Position numbers and translations under genes: made by a program. From Pseudoxanthomonas sp. SL93 (lineage in GTDB: Bacteria > Pseudomonadota > Gammaproteobacteria > Xanthomonadales > Xanthomonadaceae), in contig NZ_CP113065.1 in the NCBI RefSeq assembly GCF_026625825.1, positions 248,001 through 312,000 of the forward strand: a stretch of DNA of 64,000 bases, given 5' to 3'. The notes beneath the pieces were generated by a model. It saw nothing but the letters and a program-made list of their open reading frames with translations. It was not told the DNA's origin and searched no databases. Positions 40,410-51,651 of the stretch are shown in pieces. Position 1 is the stretch's first letter; each line of letters begins with the position of its first letter.

Positions 40410-41798
40410 GTGGCCAAGACCTCCTCCAAAGCCCGTACCGCCTTTGTCTGCGGTGAATGCGGCGCCGAACACAGCAAATGGCAGGGCCAGTGCGCCGACT
40501 GCGGGGCGTGGAACTCGCTGAGCGAGATCGTGCTGGAACCGGCCGCCGCCACGCCCGCCGCCCGCCGCAGCGGCTGGGCCGGCAAGGCCGAAGCCCCCAA
40601 GATCACCGCCCTCAAAGACGTGCGCCACAGCGAAGAGGCGCGCGTGACCACCGGCATCGGCGAATTCGACCGCGTGCTGGGTGGCGGCCTGGTGGAAGGC
40701 GCCGTGGTGCTGGTGGGCGGCGACCCGGGCATCGGCAAATCCACCCTGCTGCTGCAGGCGGTGGCGAAGATGGCGGCCAACTTCCCGGCGCTGTACGTGA
40801 CCGGCGAGGAATCGCTGGCCCAGGTCGCCGGCCGCGCCGTGCGCCTGGACCTGCCGCTGGACAACCTGCAGGCGCTGGCCGAGACGGGCATCGAGACCAT
40901 CCTGCAGCACGCCTCGGTGGCGCGGCCGAAACTGATCGTCGCCGATTCCGTGCAGACCCTGTGGACCGAATCGCTGACCGCCGCGCCCGGCTCGGTCAGC
41001 CAGGTGCGCGAGAGCGCCGCCCGGCTGGTGCGCTACGCCAAGGAGACCGGCACGGCCGTGTTCCTGGTGGGCCACGTGACCAAGGAGGGCGGCATTGCCG
41101 GCCCGCGCGTGCTGGAGCACATGGTGGATGCGGTGCTGTATTTCGAAGGCGAGAGCGGCAGCCGCTTCCGCGTGCTGCGCGCGTTCAAGAACCGCTTCGG
41201 TGCGGTGAACGAACTGGGCGTGTTCGCGATGGGCGAAAAGGGGCTGAAGGAAGTCCCCAACCCGTCGGCGATCTTCCTGTCCGGCGGCAGCACGCAACAG
41301 CCCGGCAGTTGCGTGCTGGTCACCCGCGAGGGCACGCGCCCGCTGATGGTGGAAGTGCAGGCGCTGGTGGACAGCTCGCCGCTGTCCAACCCGCGCCGCG
41401 TGGCGGTGGGCCTGGAGCAGAACCGCCTGGCCATGCTGCTGGCCGTGCTGCACCGGCATGGCGGCGTGGTGGTGGGCGACCAGGACGTGTTCGTGAATGT
41501 CGTCGGCGGCATCCGCGTGCAGGAAACCGCGGCCGACCTGCCGGTGCTGCTGGCGGTGCTGTCCTCGCTGCGCGACCGCCCGCTGGCCGAGAAGACCGTG
41601 GCCTTCGGCGAAGTGGGCCTGTCCGGCGAGATCCGCCCCGTGCCCAACGGCGAGGAGCGCCTGCGCGAAGCGGCCACGCACGGCTTCAAGCGCGCCATCG
41701 TGCCGAAAGGCAACGCGCCGAAGTCGGGCATGTTCAAAGGGTTGGACGTGGTGCCGGTGGAGCGGCTGTCGCAGGCGCTGGAGGCGGCGGCGGAGTAG
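40410..41798 (+). CDS. radA: DNA repair protein RadA
   Basis: 462 residues. An N-terminal zinc finger (CGECGAEHSKWQGQCADCGAWN, four Cys) precedes a RecA-like core with Walker A GGDPGIGKST, the RadA-specific KNRFG motif, and a C-terminal Lon-protease-like domain (GEVGLSGEIRPV). RadA is a branch-migration helicase in recombination. GTG-type start at 40410. Confidence 0.97.
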   Translation: MAKTSSKARTAFVCGECGAEHSKWQGQCADCGAWNSLSEIVLEPAAATPAARRSGWAGKAEAPKITALKDVRHSEEARVTTGIGEFDRVLGGGLVEGAVVLVGGDPGIGKSTLLLQAVAKMAANFPALYVTGEESLAQVAGRAVRLDLPLDNLQALAETGIETILQHASVARPKLIVADSVQTLWTESLTAAPGSVSQVRESAARLVRYAKETGTAVFLVGHVTKEGGIAGPRVLEHMVDAVLYFEGESGSRFRVLRAFKNRFGAVNELGVFAMGEKGLKEVPNPSAIFLSGGSTQQPGSCVLVTREGTRPLMVEVQALVDSSPLSNPRRVAVGLEQNRLAMLLAVLHRHGGVVVGDQDVFVNVVGGIRVQETAADLPVLLAVLSSLRDRPLAEKTVAFGEVGLSGEIRPVPNGEERLREAATHGFKRAIVPKGNAPKSGMFKGLDVVPVERLSQALEAAAE

Positions 41799-41818
41799 GG
41801 CGGGTTGTTGGGAGCGAC

Positions 41819-41914
41819 TGTAGGAGCGACGTAAGTCGCGACCGCACGGCCGGCGCACGCGATGGCCTTCAATGGAGATTCGACCTCGCGGTCGCGACTT
41901 ACGTCGCTCCTACA
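41819..41914. repeat. Inverted pair of GTAG-type REP elements (pair 4)
   Basis: Units 41819-41845 and 41888-41914 are perfect inverted 27-base copies with a 42-base loop, filling the gap between the convergent radA and ypjD. A truncated GGGAGCGAC lies just left (41810-41818), so the left unit looks partly doubled. Confidence 0.88.
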
Positions 41915-41928
41915 GAGGCATCAAGGCA

Positions 41929-42720
41929 CTACGCCCGCCGCAACACCATCTCGTACACGAACGTGCTGCCGAAGAACGCCAGCAGCAGCAGGGCCATGGC
42001 GGTCAGGGTCCAGTGCACCGCTTTCGACCCGCGCCAGCCGTAGCGCCAGCGCCCCATCAGCAGCGCGCCGAAGGTCAGCCAGGACAGCACGCTCAGCACG
42101 GTCTTGTGCGCCAGGCGCTGGGCCAGGAAATCCTGCACGAACAGCACACCGGTCAACAGCGTGGCGGTCAGCAGGATGAAGCCGACCAGGATCGTGCGGA
42201 ACAGCAGTTCCTCCAGCTCGGTGAGCGGCGGCAGTGCGCGCAGCCACACGTGGAATTCGCGACGGCGCAGGGCACGTTCCTGCACCCACAGCATCACCGC
42301 CAGCAGCGCGGCGATGGCCAGCGTGGCGTAGGCCAGCAGCGCCAGCCACGCATGCAGCTGCACGCGCCAGTCCAGGCCATCGGCGGGCTTGTGGCCGTTC
42401 AGGTGGTAGGTGAGCAGCAGCGCGGCCGCCAGCGGGAAGGCGATGACGCCCAGCGCCGCCATGCGCCCCTGCGCACCGACCAGCGTGGTGATGGCGGCCA
42501 TGCCCAGCGTGACCAGCGACAGCGCGGCGAAGAAATGCATGTCCGGCCCGCCGGCGGTCTGCCAGGCCACCTGCAGGTGGTAGGCGCCATGCAGCAGCAC
42601 CGCCGCCAGCGCCGGCCACAGCCAGTGGCGCTGCGCGTCCACCTGGTCCTGCACGACGGCACGGACCAGCAGGGCGGTGGCCAGCAGATAGAGCGCGACG
42701 GCGATGAGAACGATTGTCAT
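41929..42720 (-). CDS. ypjD: YpjD/CcsA-family inner-membrane protein
   Basis: 263 residues with eight hydrophobic segments, of the cytochrome c assembly (CcsA/HemX-like) family; conserved His residues include HGAYHLQVAW, QLHAWLALLAYATL and LAHKTVLSVLSWLTF. Lies divergent from ffh, the same neighbourhood as E. coli ypjD. Its exact role (haem handling or divalent cation sensitivity) is not settled by sequence. Confidence 0.88.
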   Translation of the reverse strand: MTIVLIAVALYLLATALLVRAVVQDQVDAQRHWLWPALAAVLLHGAYHLQVAWQTAGGPDMHFFAALSLVTLGMAAITTLVGAQGRMAALGVIAFPLAAALLLTYHLNGHKPADGLDWRVQLHAWLALLAYATLAIAALLAVMLWVQERALRRREFHVWLRALPPLTELEELLFRTILVGFILLTATLLTGVLFVQDFLAQRLAHKTVLSVLSWLTFGALLMGRWRYGWRGSKAVHWTLTAMALLLLAFFGSTFVYEMVLRRA

Positions 42721-42813
42721 CAGGGAAGTGTCGCATATCGGCCGACCCCTTCAAGGGGAGGCCGGTGGGGCGGGCTATAATCCCGCTCCGCTTTCACCTG
42801 CCGTGCCCCCTCC

Positions 42814-44184
42814 ATGTTCGAATCCCTGACCCAGCGACTCTCCGGCACCATCGAACGCCTGCGTGGCCGTGGCCGCCTGAGCGAGGAAAACATCCGCGAA
42901 GCCACCCGCGAGGTGCGCATCGCGCTGCTGGAAGCCGACGTGGCGCTGCCGGTGGTGCAGGCGCTGATCGAGCGCATCAAGGTGCGCGCGGTCGGCCAGG
43001 AAGTCCTCAAGTCGCTGACCCCCGGCCAGGCGCTGATCAAGATCGTCCGCGATGAGCTGACCGCGGTGATGGGGTCGCAGGCCACCGACCTGAACCTCAA
43101 CGTGCCCGCACCCGCTGTCATCCTGATGGCGGGCCTGCAGGGCGCCGGCAAGACCACCACCGTCGGCAAGCTGGCCAAGCACCTGCGCGAGAAGCGCAAG
43201 AAGAAGGTGATGGTGGTCAGCGCGGACGTCTACCGCCCGGCCGCCATCGAGCAGCTGAAGACGCTGGCCCAGCAGGTGGACGTGCTGTTCTTCCCGTCCG
43301 ATGCCGAGCAGAAGCCCGAAGCCATCGTCCGCGCCGCCATCGACGATGCGAAGAAGTCCTTCGTCGACGTGCTGATCGTCGATACCGCCGGCCGCCTGGC
43401 GATCGACGAAGCGATGATGGCCGAGATCAAGGGCCTGCACGCGGCGGTGAAGCCGGTGGAGACGCTGTTCGTCGTGGACGCGATGACCGGCCAGGATGCC
43501 GCCAACACCGCCAAGGCCTTCAGCGAAGCCTTGCCGCTGACCGGCGTGGTGCTGACCAAGACCGACGGCGATGCGCGCGGTGGCGCGGCGCTGTCGGTGC
43601 GCTATATCACCGGCAAGCCGATCAAGTTCATCGGCGTGGGCGAAAAGCCCGACGGCCTGGATGTATTCCACCCGGAACGCGTGGCCAACCGCATCCTCGA
43701 CATGGGCGACGTGCTGTCGCTGGTCGAGCAGGTGGAGCAGAGCGTCGACCGCGAGAAGGCCGAGAAGCTGGCCGCGAAGGTCATCAAGGGCAAGAAGTTC
43801 GACCTGAACGACATGCGCGACCAGCTGGAACAGATGCAGAACATGGGCGGCATCAGCGGCCTGATGGACAAGCTGCCGGGCATGGGACAGATTCCCGAGC
43901 ACGTGAAGCAGCAGGTGCAGCAGGGCAAGGAAGTGCCGCGCATGATCGCCATCATCGGTTCGATGACGAAGAAGGAACGCCGCAACCCGGCGCTGCTAAA
44001 CGGCTCGCGCCGCGCCCGCATCGCGCGCGGTTCCGGCACCACGCCCGCCGACGTCAACAAGCTGATGAAGCAGTACCAGCAGATGGAAAAGATGATGGGC
44101 AAGCTGGCCGGCGGCGGCATGAAAGGCCTGATGCGCGGCATGAAGGGCATGATGGGTGCCCGCGGCGGCATGCCGTTCCGTTGA
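42814..44184 (+). CDS. ffh: Signal recognition particle protein Ffh
   Basis: 456 residues, N-G-M domains. Helical N domain 1-90; G domain with LQGAGKTTT, VDTAGRL and TKTDGDARGGAAL; Met-rich M domain ending GGMKGLMRGMKGMMG, which binds signal peptides and 4.5S RNA. Its start is 93 bases from the divergent ypjD. Confidence 0.98.
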   Translation: MFESLTQRLSGTIERLRGRGRLSEENIREATREVRIALLEADVALPVVQALIERIKVRAVGQEVLKSLTPGQALIKIVRDELTAVMGSQATDLNLNVPAPAVILMAGLQGAGKTTTVGKLAKHLREKRKKKVMVVSADVYRPAAIEQLKTLAQQVDVLFFPSDAEQKPEAIVRAAIDDAKKSFVDVLIVDTAGRLAIDEAMMAEIKGLHAAVKPVETLFVVDAMTGQDAANTAKAFSEALPLTGVVLTKTDGDARGGAALSVRYITGKPIKFIGVGEKPDGLDVFHPERVANRILDMGDVLSLVEQVEQSVDREKAEKLAAKVIKGKKFDLNDMRDQLEQMQNMGGISGLMDKLPGMGQIPEHVKQQVQQGKEVPRMIAIIGSMTKKERRNPALLNGSRRARIARGSGTTPADVNKLMKQYQQMEKMMGKLAGGGMKGLMRGMKGMMGARGGMPFR

Positions 44185-44199
44185 GGCTTTCTGCCTGTC

Positions 44200-44284
44200 G
44201 TGGGAGCGACGCAAGTCGCGATCGCGAGAACGAAAGCACCCCGAGATATGTTGGCATGCGGTCGCGACTGACGTCGCTCCTGCA
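44200..44284. repeat. Inverted pair of REP elements (pair 5)
   Basis: Units 44200-44226 (GTGG head) and 44258-44284 (inverted) lie between ffh and the aminotransferase gene, which are in tandem, so here the pair sits in a same-strand gap. Each keeps the GCGAC/GTCGC hairpin with small changes. Confidence 0.82.
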
Positions 44285-44305
44285 AGGGAATCAGAAGGCG
44301 TCCGC

Positions 44306-45106
44306 ATGACCTCGGCTTTCCTCAACGGCAAACCCGCCACCGCCGACGACCTGCGCGCATTGGCGTTGGCCAACTATGGCCATTTCACTTCGATGCAGGT
44401 GCGCGATGGCGCGGTGCAGGGACGCGCGTTGCACGTAGAACGTCTGGAAGAAGCCACGCTCGCCCTGTTCGGCAGCGGGCTGGATGGCGACGATGCATTG
44501 AAGCAGGCCGCGCAGGTGATGGGGCAGGCCGGCCTGCGCGATGCGTCGGTGCGCATCACCGTGTTCTCCACGCGGTTCGACTACCGCGATCCTGCGCGGA
44601 GCGTCACCCCCGACGTGCTGGTGTCGCTGGCGCCACCGTCACCGCCGGACAAGCCCGAGCTGCGGGTGAAGTCCTATCCGTTCGTGCGTCCCTTGCCGCA
44701 GTACAAGCACGTGGGGACCTTCCCGCTGTTCCACTACCGCCGCCAGGCGGTGGCGGACGGGTACGACGACGCACTGTTCGTCGATCCGGCCGGGCAGGTG
44801 GTCGAGGGGTCGATCTGGAACCTGGGCCTGTGGGATGGAAAAACAGTGGCCTGGCCCGAGGGGCCGGCATTGCGCGGCACGGCTGAGCGGTTGCTGCGAC
44901 AGGCGCTGGAAGAGGTGGGCGTCCCGCAGCGGTGCGGGCCTATCCCGCTGGCCGAGTTGGGCCGCTACCGGGCGGGATTCGCCTGCAATGCCAGCGGCCT
45001 GCAGCCGGTCACCGCCGTGGATGGTGTCGCACTGGGTGCTGATACCGCGCTGATGGCGCGCCTGCAGGCCGCGCTGGATCGCCATCCGTGGCAGTCGCTG
45101 GGCTGA
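44306..45106 (+). CDS. Class IV aminotransferase-like protein (PabC/ilvE superfamily)
   Basis: 266 residues from ATG 44306; the earlier frame start runs through the REP pair. PLP fold-type [37 protein letters not shown] with the Schiff-base Lys candidate in [20 protein letters not shown] with the cofactor-binding Glu, and a C-terminal [15 protein letters not shown]. 4-amino-4-deoxychorismate lyase (folate) is a reasonable reading; a D-amino-acid or branched-chain aminotransferase is possible. Confidence 0.8.
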   Translation: MTSAFLNGKPATADDLRALALANYGHFTSMQVRDGAVQGRALHVERLEEATLALFGSGLDGDDALKQAAQVMGQAGLRDASVRITVFSTRFDYRDPARSVTPDVLVSLAPPSPPDKPELRVKSYPFVRPLPQYKHVGTFPLFHYRRQAVADGYDDALFVDPAGQVVEGSIWNLGLWDGKTVAWPEGPALRGTAERLLRQALEEVGVPQRCGPIPLAELGRYRAGFACNASGLQPVTAVDGVALGADTALMARLQAALDRHPWQSLG

Positions 45107-45209
45107 TTCCCGGGCAAGGCAGGGGGGTGGGTTTTCCTGTCGCTTTCAATGGCTTAGAATAGCGGGCTTACCTCGCCATTCTGGCGACTGGGCAACACTG
45201 GAAAACACC

Positions 45210-45467
45210 ATGGTCAAGATCCGTCTCACCCGCGGCGGCGCGAAGAAGCGCCCCTTCTACCACATCATCGTCACCGACTCGCGCAGCGCGCGTGACGGTC
45301 GCAACATCGAGCGCGTGGGTTACTACAACCCCGTCGCCGCCGGCAACGAAAAGCGCATCGAGCTGGACATCGCCCGCATCGACCATTGGGTCGGCAACGG
45401 CGCGCAGCTGACCGAGAAGGTCCGCAACCTGTACAAGGAAGCGTCCAAGTCCGCCCCGGCGGCCTGA
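45210..45467 (+). CDS. rpsP: 30S ribosomal protein S16
   Basis: 85 residues: [20 protein letters not shown] and [15 protein letters not shown] are diagnostic. First gene of rpsP-rimM-trmD-rplS. A -10-like TAGAAT stands at 45155-45160, about 50 bases upstream. Confidence 0.98.
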   Translation: MVKIRLTRGGAKKRPFYHIIVTDSRSARDGRNIERVGYYNPVAAGNEKRIELDIARIDHWVGNGAQLTEKVRNLYKEASKSAPAA

Positions 45468-45505
45468 GTGACGCGGCCGCGCCTCCGGCGCGGCCCCTCG
45501 TTCGC

Positions 45506-46033
45506 ATGAACACCGAGCGCCCACCGACCCCGCAGAAAATGATTCTGCTGGGAAGGCTTCTGGGCGCTTTTGGTGTGCGCGGCCAGATCAAGATCGAATC
45601 CTGGACCGAGCCGCGCGACGCCATCTTCCGCTACCAGCCGTGGACGCTGCGCGACGCCAGCGGCGCCGAACGCGAATTCTCCGGCGCACGTGGCAAGGCC
45701 TCGGGCAAGCACCTGGTAGCCACGCTGCCGGGCGTGGAAGACCGCGATGAGGTGGAAGCCATGCGCGGGCTGGAGATCTTCGTCCCGCGGTCGGCCTTGC
45801 CGCCGCCGAGTGCCGGGGAGTTCTACTGGGTCGACCTGGAAGGCCTGCGCGTGGTCAATGCGGACGGGACCGATTTCGGTACCGTCTCGCACCTGTTTTC
45901 CACGGGCGCCAACGACGTGCTGGTCGCGCGTGGTGATCGCGAGCGACTGATTCCGTTCGTCGAACCGGAGTATGTGCGCGCGGTGGATTTCGATGCCGGC
46001 GTGGTCACGGTGGACTGGGATCCCGAGTTCTGA
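45506..46033 (+). CDS. rimM: 16S rRNA processing protein RimM
   Basis: 175 residues from ATG 45506. N-terminal RimM domain ([20 protein letters not shown]) and C-terminal PRC-barrel ([34 protein letters not shown]). Assists 30S head maturation and binds S19. Confidence 0.96.
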   Translation: MNTERPPTPQKMILLGRLLGAFGVRGQIKIESWTEPRDAIFRYQPWTLRDASGAEREFSGARGKASGKHLVATLPGVEDRDEVEAMRGLEIFVPRSALPPPSAGEFYWVDLEGLRVVNADGTDFGTVSHLFSTGANDVLVARGDRERLIPFVEPEYVRAVDFDAGVVTVDWDPEF

Positions 46034-46094
46034 CGGCGAGGGCGGCCTGCTAGCCCGCGCGGCAAACCGGGCCTCCACCCTTTACTCTTCGCCC

Positions 46095-46865
46095 ATGCGC
46101 ATCGACGTACTGACCCTGTTCCCCGAGTTCATCGCCCAGGCCGCCGCCGTTGGCGTGGTGGGCCGTGCACAGGAGCGGGGACTGCTGGCCTTGCAGGGCT
46201 GGAATCCGCGCGACTACGCCGCCGGCGGCTACCGTCGAGTGGACGACCGCCCTTTCGGGGGCGGGCCCGGCATGGTGATGATGATCGAGCCCTTGCAGGC
46301 TTGCCTGTCTGCGGCGCGGGCGGCTGATCCCGCGCCGGCCCCGGTCATCTACCTGAGTCCGCAGGGGCGGCCGTTGACGCAGAAGATCGTGCGCGAGCTG
46401 GCCGCGCAGCCCCGCCTGATCCTGCTGTGCGGGCGCTACGAGGGGGTGGACGAGCGCTTCCTGGCCGCCGAAGTGGACCAGGAGATCTCCATCGGCGACT
46501 ACGTGCTGACCGGCGGCGAACTGGCCGCGGCCGTGCTGATCGATGCGGTCGCCCGCCTGCAGGACGGGGCGTTGAACGACGCCGATTCGGCGGTGCAGGA
46601 CAGTTTCGAAGGTGACGGCCTCTTGGACTGCCCGCACTACACCCAGCCCAGCGTCCACCCGCTGGGCGAGGTACCGGCCGTGTTGCGGTCCGGGGACCAC
46701 GCCGCCATCGCCCGCTGGCGGCGGCAGCAGTCACTGGGTCGCACCTGGCTGCGCCGGCCCGACCTGCTGGACGAAAGCCGCCTCTCCAAGGCCGACCGCG
46801 CCCTGCTGGAGGCCTTCCGCCAGGCCCGGGCCACCCGGGAAGAGGGCGGGCAGGGCCAGCCCTAG
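46095..46865 (+). CDS. trmD: tRNA (guanine-N1-)-methyltransferase TrmD
   Basis: 256 residues from ATG 46095 ([12 protein letters not shown]). The trefoil-knot SAM site includes [40 protein letters not shown] and the downstream [17 protein letters not shown]. Makes m1G37 in tRNAs reading CNN codons and prevents +1 frameshifting. Confidence 0.98.
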   Translation: MRIDVLTLFPEFIAQAAAVGVVGRAQERGLLALQGWNPRDYAAGGYRRVDDRPFGGGPGMVMMIEPLQACLSAARAADPAPAPVIYLSPQGRPLTQKIVRELAAQPRLILLCGRYEGVDERFLAAEVDQEISIGDYVLTGGELAAAVLIDAVARLQDGALNDADSAVQDSFEGDGLLDCPHYTQPSVHPLGEVPAVLRSGDHAAIARWRRQQSLGRTWLRRPDLLDESRLSKADRALLEAFRQARATREEGGQGQP

Positions 46866-47014
46866 CCACACGGGGCCGGAATCGGCTAGAATGCGCGACC
46901 CTTGGGCGGTTCACGCCTGCGGACCCCATAACAATATCGTGCAGCGCAATCCGGCGACTGCATCAGTTTCCGTTGTCGCAAGACACAGCCACGCCTAAAA
47001 GTATCGGTGCCAAC

Positions 47015-47413
47015 ATGAGCAAGCTCCTCCAGGAATTCGAAGCCTCCCAGATCCAGCGCGAGCTGCCCGCGTTCGGCCCCGGCGACACCGTCGTCGTCAA
47101 CGTCAAGGTGAAGGAAGGCAACCGTGAACGCGTGCAGGCGTACGAAGGCGTGGTCATCGCCAAGAAGAACGCCGGCCTGAACTCCGCCTTCACCGTGCGC
47201 AAGATCTCGCACGGCTATGGCGTCGAGCGCGTGTTCCAGACCCACAGCGCCACCATCGACTCGGTCGAAGTGAAGCGCCGCGGCAAGGTCCGCGCCGGGA
47301 AGCTGTACTACCTGCGTGACCTGGAAGGCAAGGCTGCCCGCATCAAGGAAGACCTGGCCGCCAACGCCGCCGCCAAGCAGGCCCGCCTGGCTGCCGCCGC
47401 CGCTGCAGAATAA
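47015..47413 (+). CDS. rplS: 50S ribosomal protein L19
   Basis: 132 residues from ATG 47015 (MSKLLQEFE), the start that aligns with other L19 proteins; an in-frame TTG/46973 extension is possible. [28 protein letters not shown] and [13 protein letters not shown] are conserved. The C-terminus is extended by an Ala-rich helix ([18 protein letters not shown]). The gap to trmD is 149 bases. Confidence 0.97.
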   Translation: MSKLLQEFEASQIQRELPAFGPGDTVVVNVKVKEGNRERVQAYEGVVIAKKNAGLNSAFTVRKISHGYGVERVFQTHSATIDSVEVKRRGKVRAGKLYYLRDLEGKAARIKEDLAANAAAKQARLAAAAAAE

Positions 47414-47435
47414 ACAGCGCCCAATGCGTTGTCCG

Positions 47436-47466
47436 GACGGCCACCTTCGGGTGGCCGTCTGCGTTT
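47436..47466 (+). terminator. Terminator after rplS
   Basis: GACGGCCACC-TTCG-GGTGGCCGTC, a 10-bp stem with a UUCG loop, followed by TGCGTTTG. T run is weak but the hairpin is strong. Confidence 0.82.
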
Positions 47467-47576
47467 GTGCCGCCCTATTCGCGCGACACACGAGTCCGTG
47501 GTGCGTGGGGGTGGTGAACGGGCTTCCGCGGCCCCATCCATGACGAAGACTGATGCAGACGCTTTTCAGGAACACG

Positions 47577-47984
47577 ATGATCGAAACCGCTCCCTCCTCT
47601 GCTTCCCTCCGGCTTGATGTCTGGCTGTGGGCCGCGCGCTTCTTCAAGACGCGCAGCCTGGCCAAGCACGCGGTGGAAACCGGCAAGGTCGAGATCGGAG
47701 GCCAGCGCGCCAAGCCATCGCGGTCCGTGCGCGTGGGTGATGCGTTGGTCATCGCGCGCGGCGAAGAGCGTTACGAGATCACCGTGCTGGGGTTGAGCGA
47801 GCAGCGTGGACCGGCCGCCGCGGCGCAGACGTTGTACGCCGAATCGGAAGCATCGCGGCAGGCGCGTGAGGCACGGCTGGCGGCGCGGCGGGCGGAGCGC
47901 GCAGGCTACCAGGCGCCGGAAACCCGTCCGGACAAGCGTGCGCGCCGGCTGATCCGCGCACTGGGCGATATCGACGCGATGTGA
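47577..47984 (+). CDS. hslR: S4-domain RNA-binding heat-shock protein, Hsp15 type
   Basis: 135 residues from ATG 47577, with CAGG 6 bases upstream; the frame opens at 47553. S4 domain at about 8-70 (RLDVWLWAARFFKTRSLAKHAVETGKVEIGG), and the Hsp15-like RGEERYEITVLGLSEQRGPA followed by a basic C-terminal helix. Hsp15 rescues stalled 50S subunits carrying nascent chain. Confidence 0.92.
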   Translation: MIETAPSSASLRLDVWLWAARFFKTRSLAKHAVETGKVEIGGQRAKPSRSVRVGDALVIARGEERYEITVLGLSEQRGPAAAAQTLYAESEASRQAREARLAARRAERAGYQAPETRPDKRARRLIRALGDIDAM

Positions 47985-48099
47985 TCGGCTGGCGGCGATG
48001 ATGCCGGCATTCCTGCCGTACCGCCGCAGTTGAAAGCGATCTGGCCGGGTAACGCGAGCGATCCGCGCCGCTGCCACGATTGCGCAGCAAGGGCGCAAC

Positions 48100-48125
48100 G
48101 AAAAGAGGCGCCCGCAGGCGCCTCT
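48100..48125 (-). terminator. Terminator after the DUF937 gene
   Basis: AGAGGCGCC (48104-48112) pairs with GGCGCCTCT (48117-48125) around CGCA; on the minus strand it is followed by TTTTCG. It lies 24 bases beyond the DUF937 stop. Confidence 0.85.
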
Positions 48126-48148
48126 CCATATCGATGATCGTGCTGGCC

Positions 48149-48766
48149 TCAGCGGCCGCCGCCGAACATGCCGCTGCCGATCTTGAGGATGTCGCCCAAC
48201 CCCAGCTGGCCATCGCCATCCTGGTCCAGCACCGCACCCATCAGGCCGCCACCCAGGCCGCCCTGTTGCTGGGCAACCTGGCGCTCCTGGCCCAGGACCT
48301 GGCTCAGGGCGCCGGGATTGGCGTTGCCCTGGCCCAAAAAGCGTTGTGCGAGGAACGACAGCACGATGGGGGCGAGGATCTTCATCAGCATCGCCGACTT
48401 GTCGCCGCCAAGGCCGGTAGCCTGTCCCAGGCTGGCTTCCGCACGCGGCTGTGCGCCGCCGAAGATGTGTCCCAGGATGGCGGCACCATCGGTCTGCCGG
48501 CTGGGGGCCGAGCCTCCGCCCAGCACCGCACCCAGCACACTGCCCAGGTCCAGCCCGGCGTGATCCTTCTGCAACGCGCCGAACAGGGCTTCCGCGCCTT
48601 GTGGCTGCGCCGCGTTCTTGCCCAGCGCACCCAGCAGCAGCGGCAGGGCCGCGGCCACCGCGCCGGAGGTCTGCATCTGCCCGATGCCAAGCTGCTGCGA
48701 GACCTGCTGCAACGGTGCACCCTGCAACTTGGTGAAGAGTTCTTCCGCGAGTGACTGGTTGCTCAT
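48149..48766 (-). CDS. DUF937/YidB-like protein with a C-terminal EF-hand-like loop
   Basis: 205 residues from ATG 48766 (MSNQSLAEELF). DUF937: Gln-rich helical repeats with LPLLLGALGKNAAQPQGAEA, Gly-rich linkers, and FLAQRFLGQGNANPGALSQVL. Residues 181-192 (DQDGDGQLGLGD) match an EF-hand calcium loop and lead into a final helix. Function of the family is not established. Upstream frame to 48901 is not part of the gene. Confidence 0.85.
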   Translation of the reverse strand: MSNQSLAEELFTKLQGAPLQQVSQQLGIGQMQTSGAVAAALPLLLGALGKNAAQPQGAEALFGALQKDHAGLDLGSVLGAVLGGGSAPSRQTDGAAILGHIFGGAQPRAEASLGQATGLGGDKSAMLMKILAPIVLSFLAQRFLGQGNANPGALSQVLGQERQVAQQQGGLGGGLMGAVLDQDGDGQLGLGDILKIGSGMFGGGR

Positions 48767-48991
48767 CGTATGCCGTCCTCCTGGACGTAGGTGAAAGTGC
48801 GCGCATGATGCTAGCGCCTTTCCACCGCATTCCCGACTCACATTGGAGCAGGGCCGACCAGCGGCCGACGCAGGCATGCCTCGGTGCGGAGAACGCTGCA
48901 CGCGTCATCGCCGGACCACTGCACAACGCTCGCCCTGGCCGGGAATGATCCAGGCCAGGGCAATGCACCCCGTCCACTCCTGCGCGCGGGC

Positions 48992-51331
<2,340 letters not shown>

Positions 51332-51519
51332 TCAGAGATGACGCGGGAAGGACACGCGGTCATGGCGCGGTGCGGGGTCGTCGGTTCTCGGGTATGAGGT
51401 GCGGCCATCGTGGCGCCGGCAGGCTTGTACATGGCTTACGTCCTCGTGGGCGTTGGCGGATGACGACCAGACTAGGCAACGCAAACGATCAATGAAAATC
51501 GTTTGTGGCGAACACTTCG

Positions 51520-51534
51520 ATAGCACGCAGCTAT
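51520..51534. promoter_or_regulatory. OxyR-like motif upstream of katG
   Basis: ATAG-CACGCAG-CTAT, the ATAG-N7-CTAT half of the OxyR consensus, exact. It lies in the katG-mutS gap (51242-51651, 410 bases), with a second inverted repeat AAACGAT...ATCGTTT nearby (51484-51504). The gap holds no other gene. The partner half-site is not clear. Confidence 0.5.
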
Positions 51535-51651
51535 GGTGCAGTGCGGCGCGAGGGGTTCACGCGCCCACAACAATACCGCGCCGCTGTTACACGGATGTTG
51601 TCTGCGATTGCGCGATGTCGCGGCCGCGCAGCGTGCGCGACCGCGGTGCTG

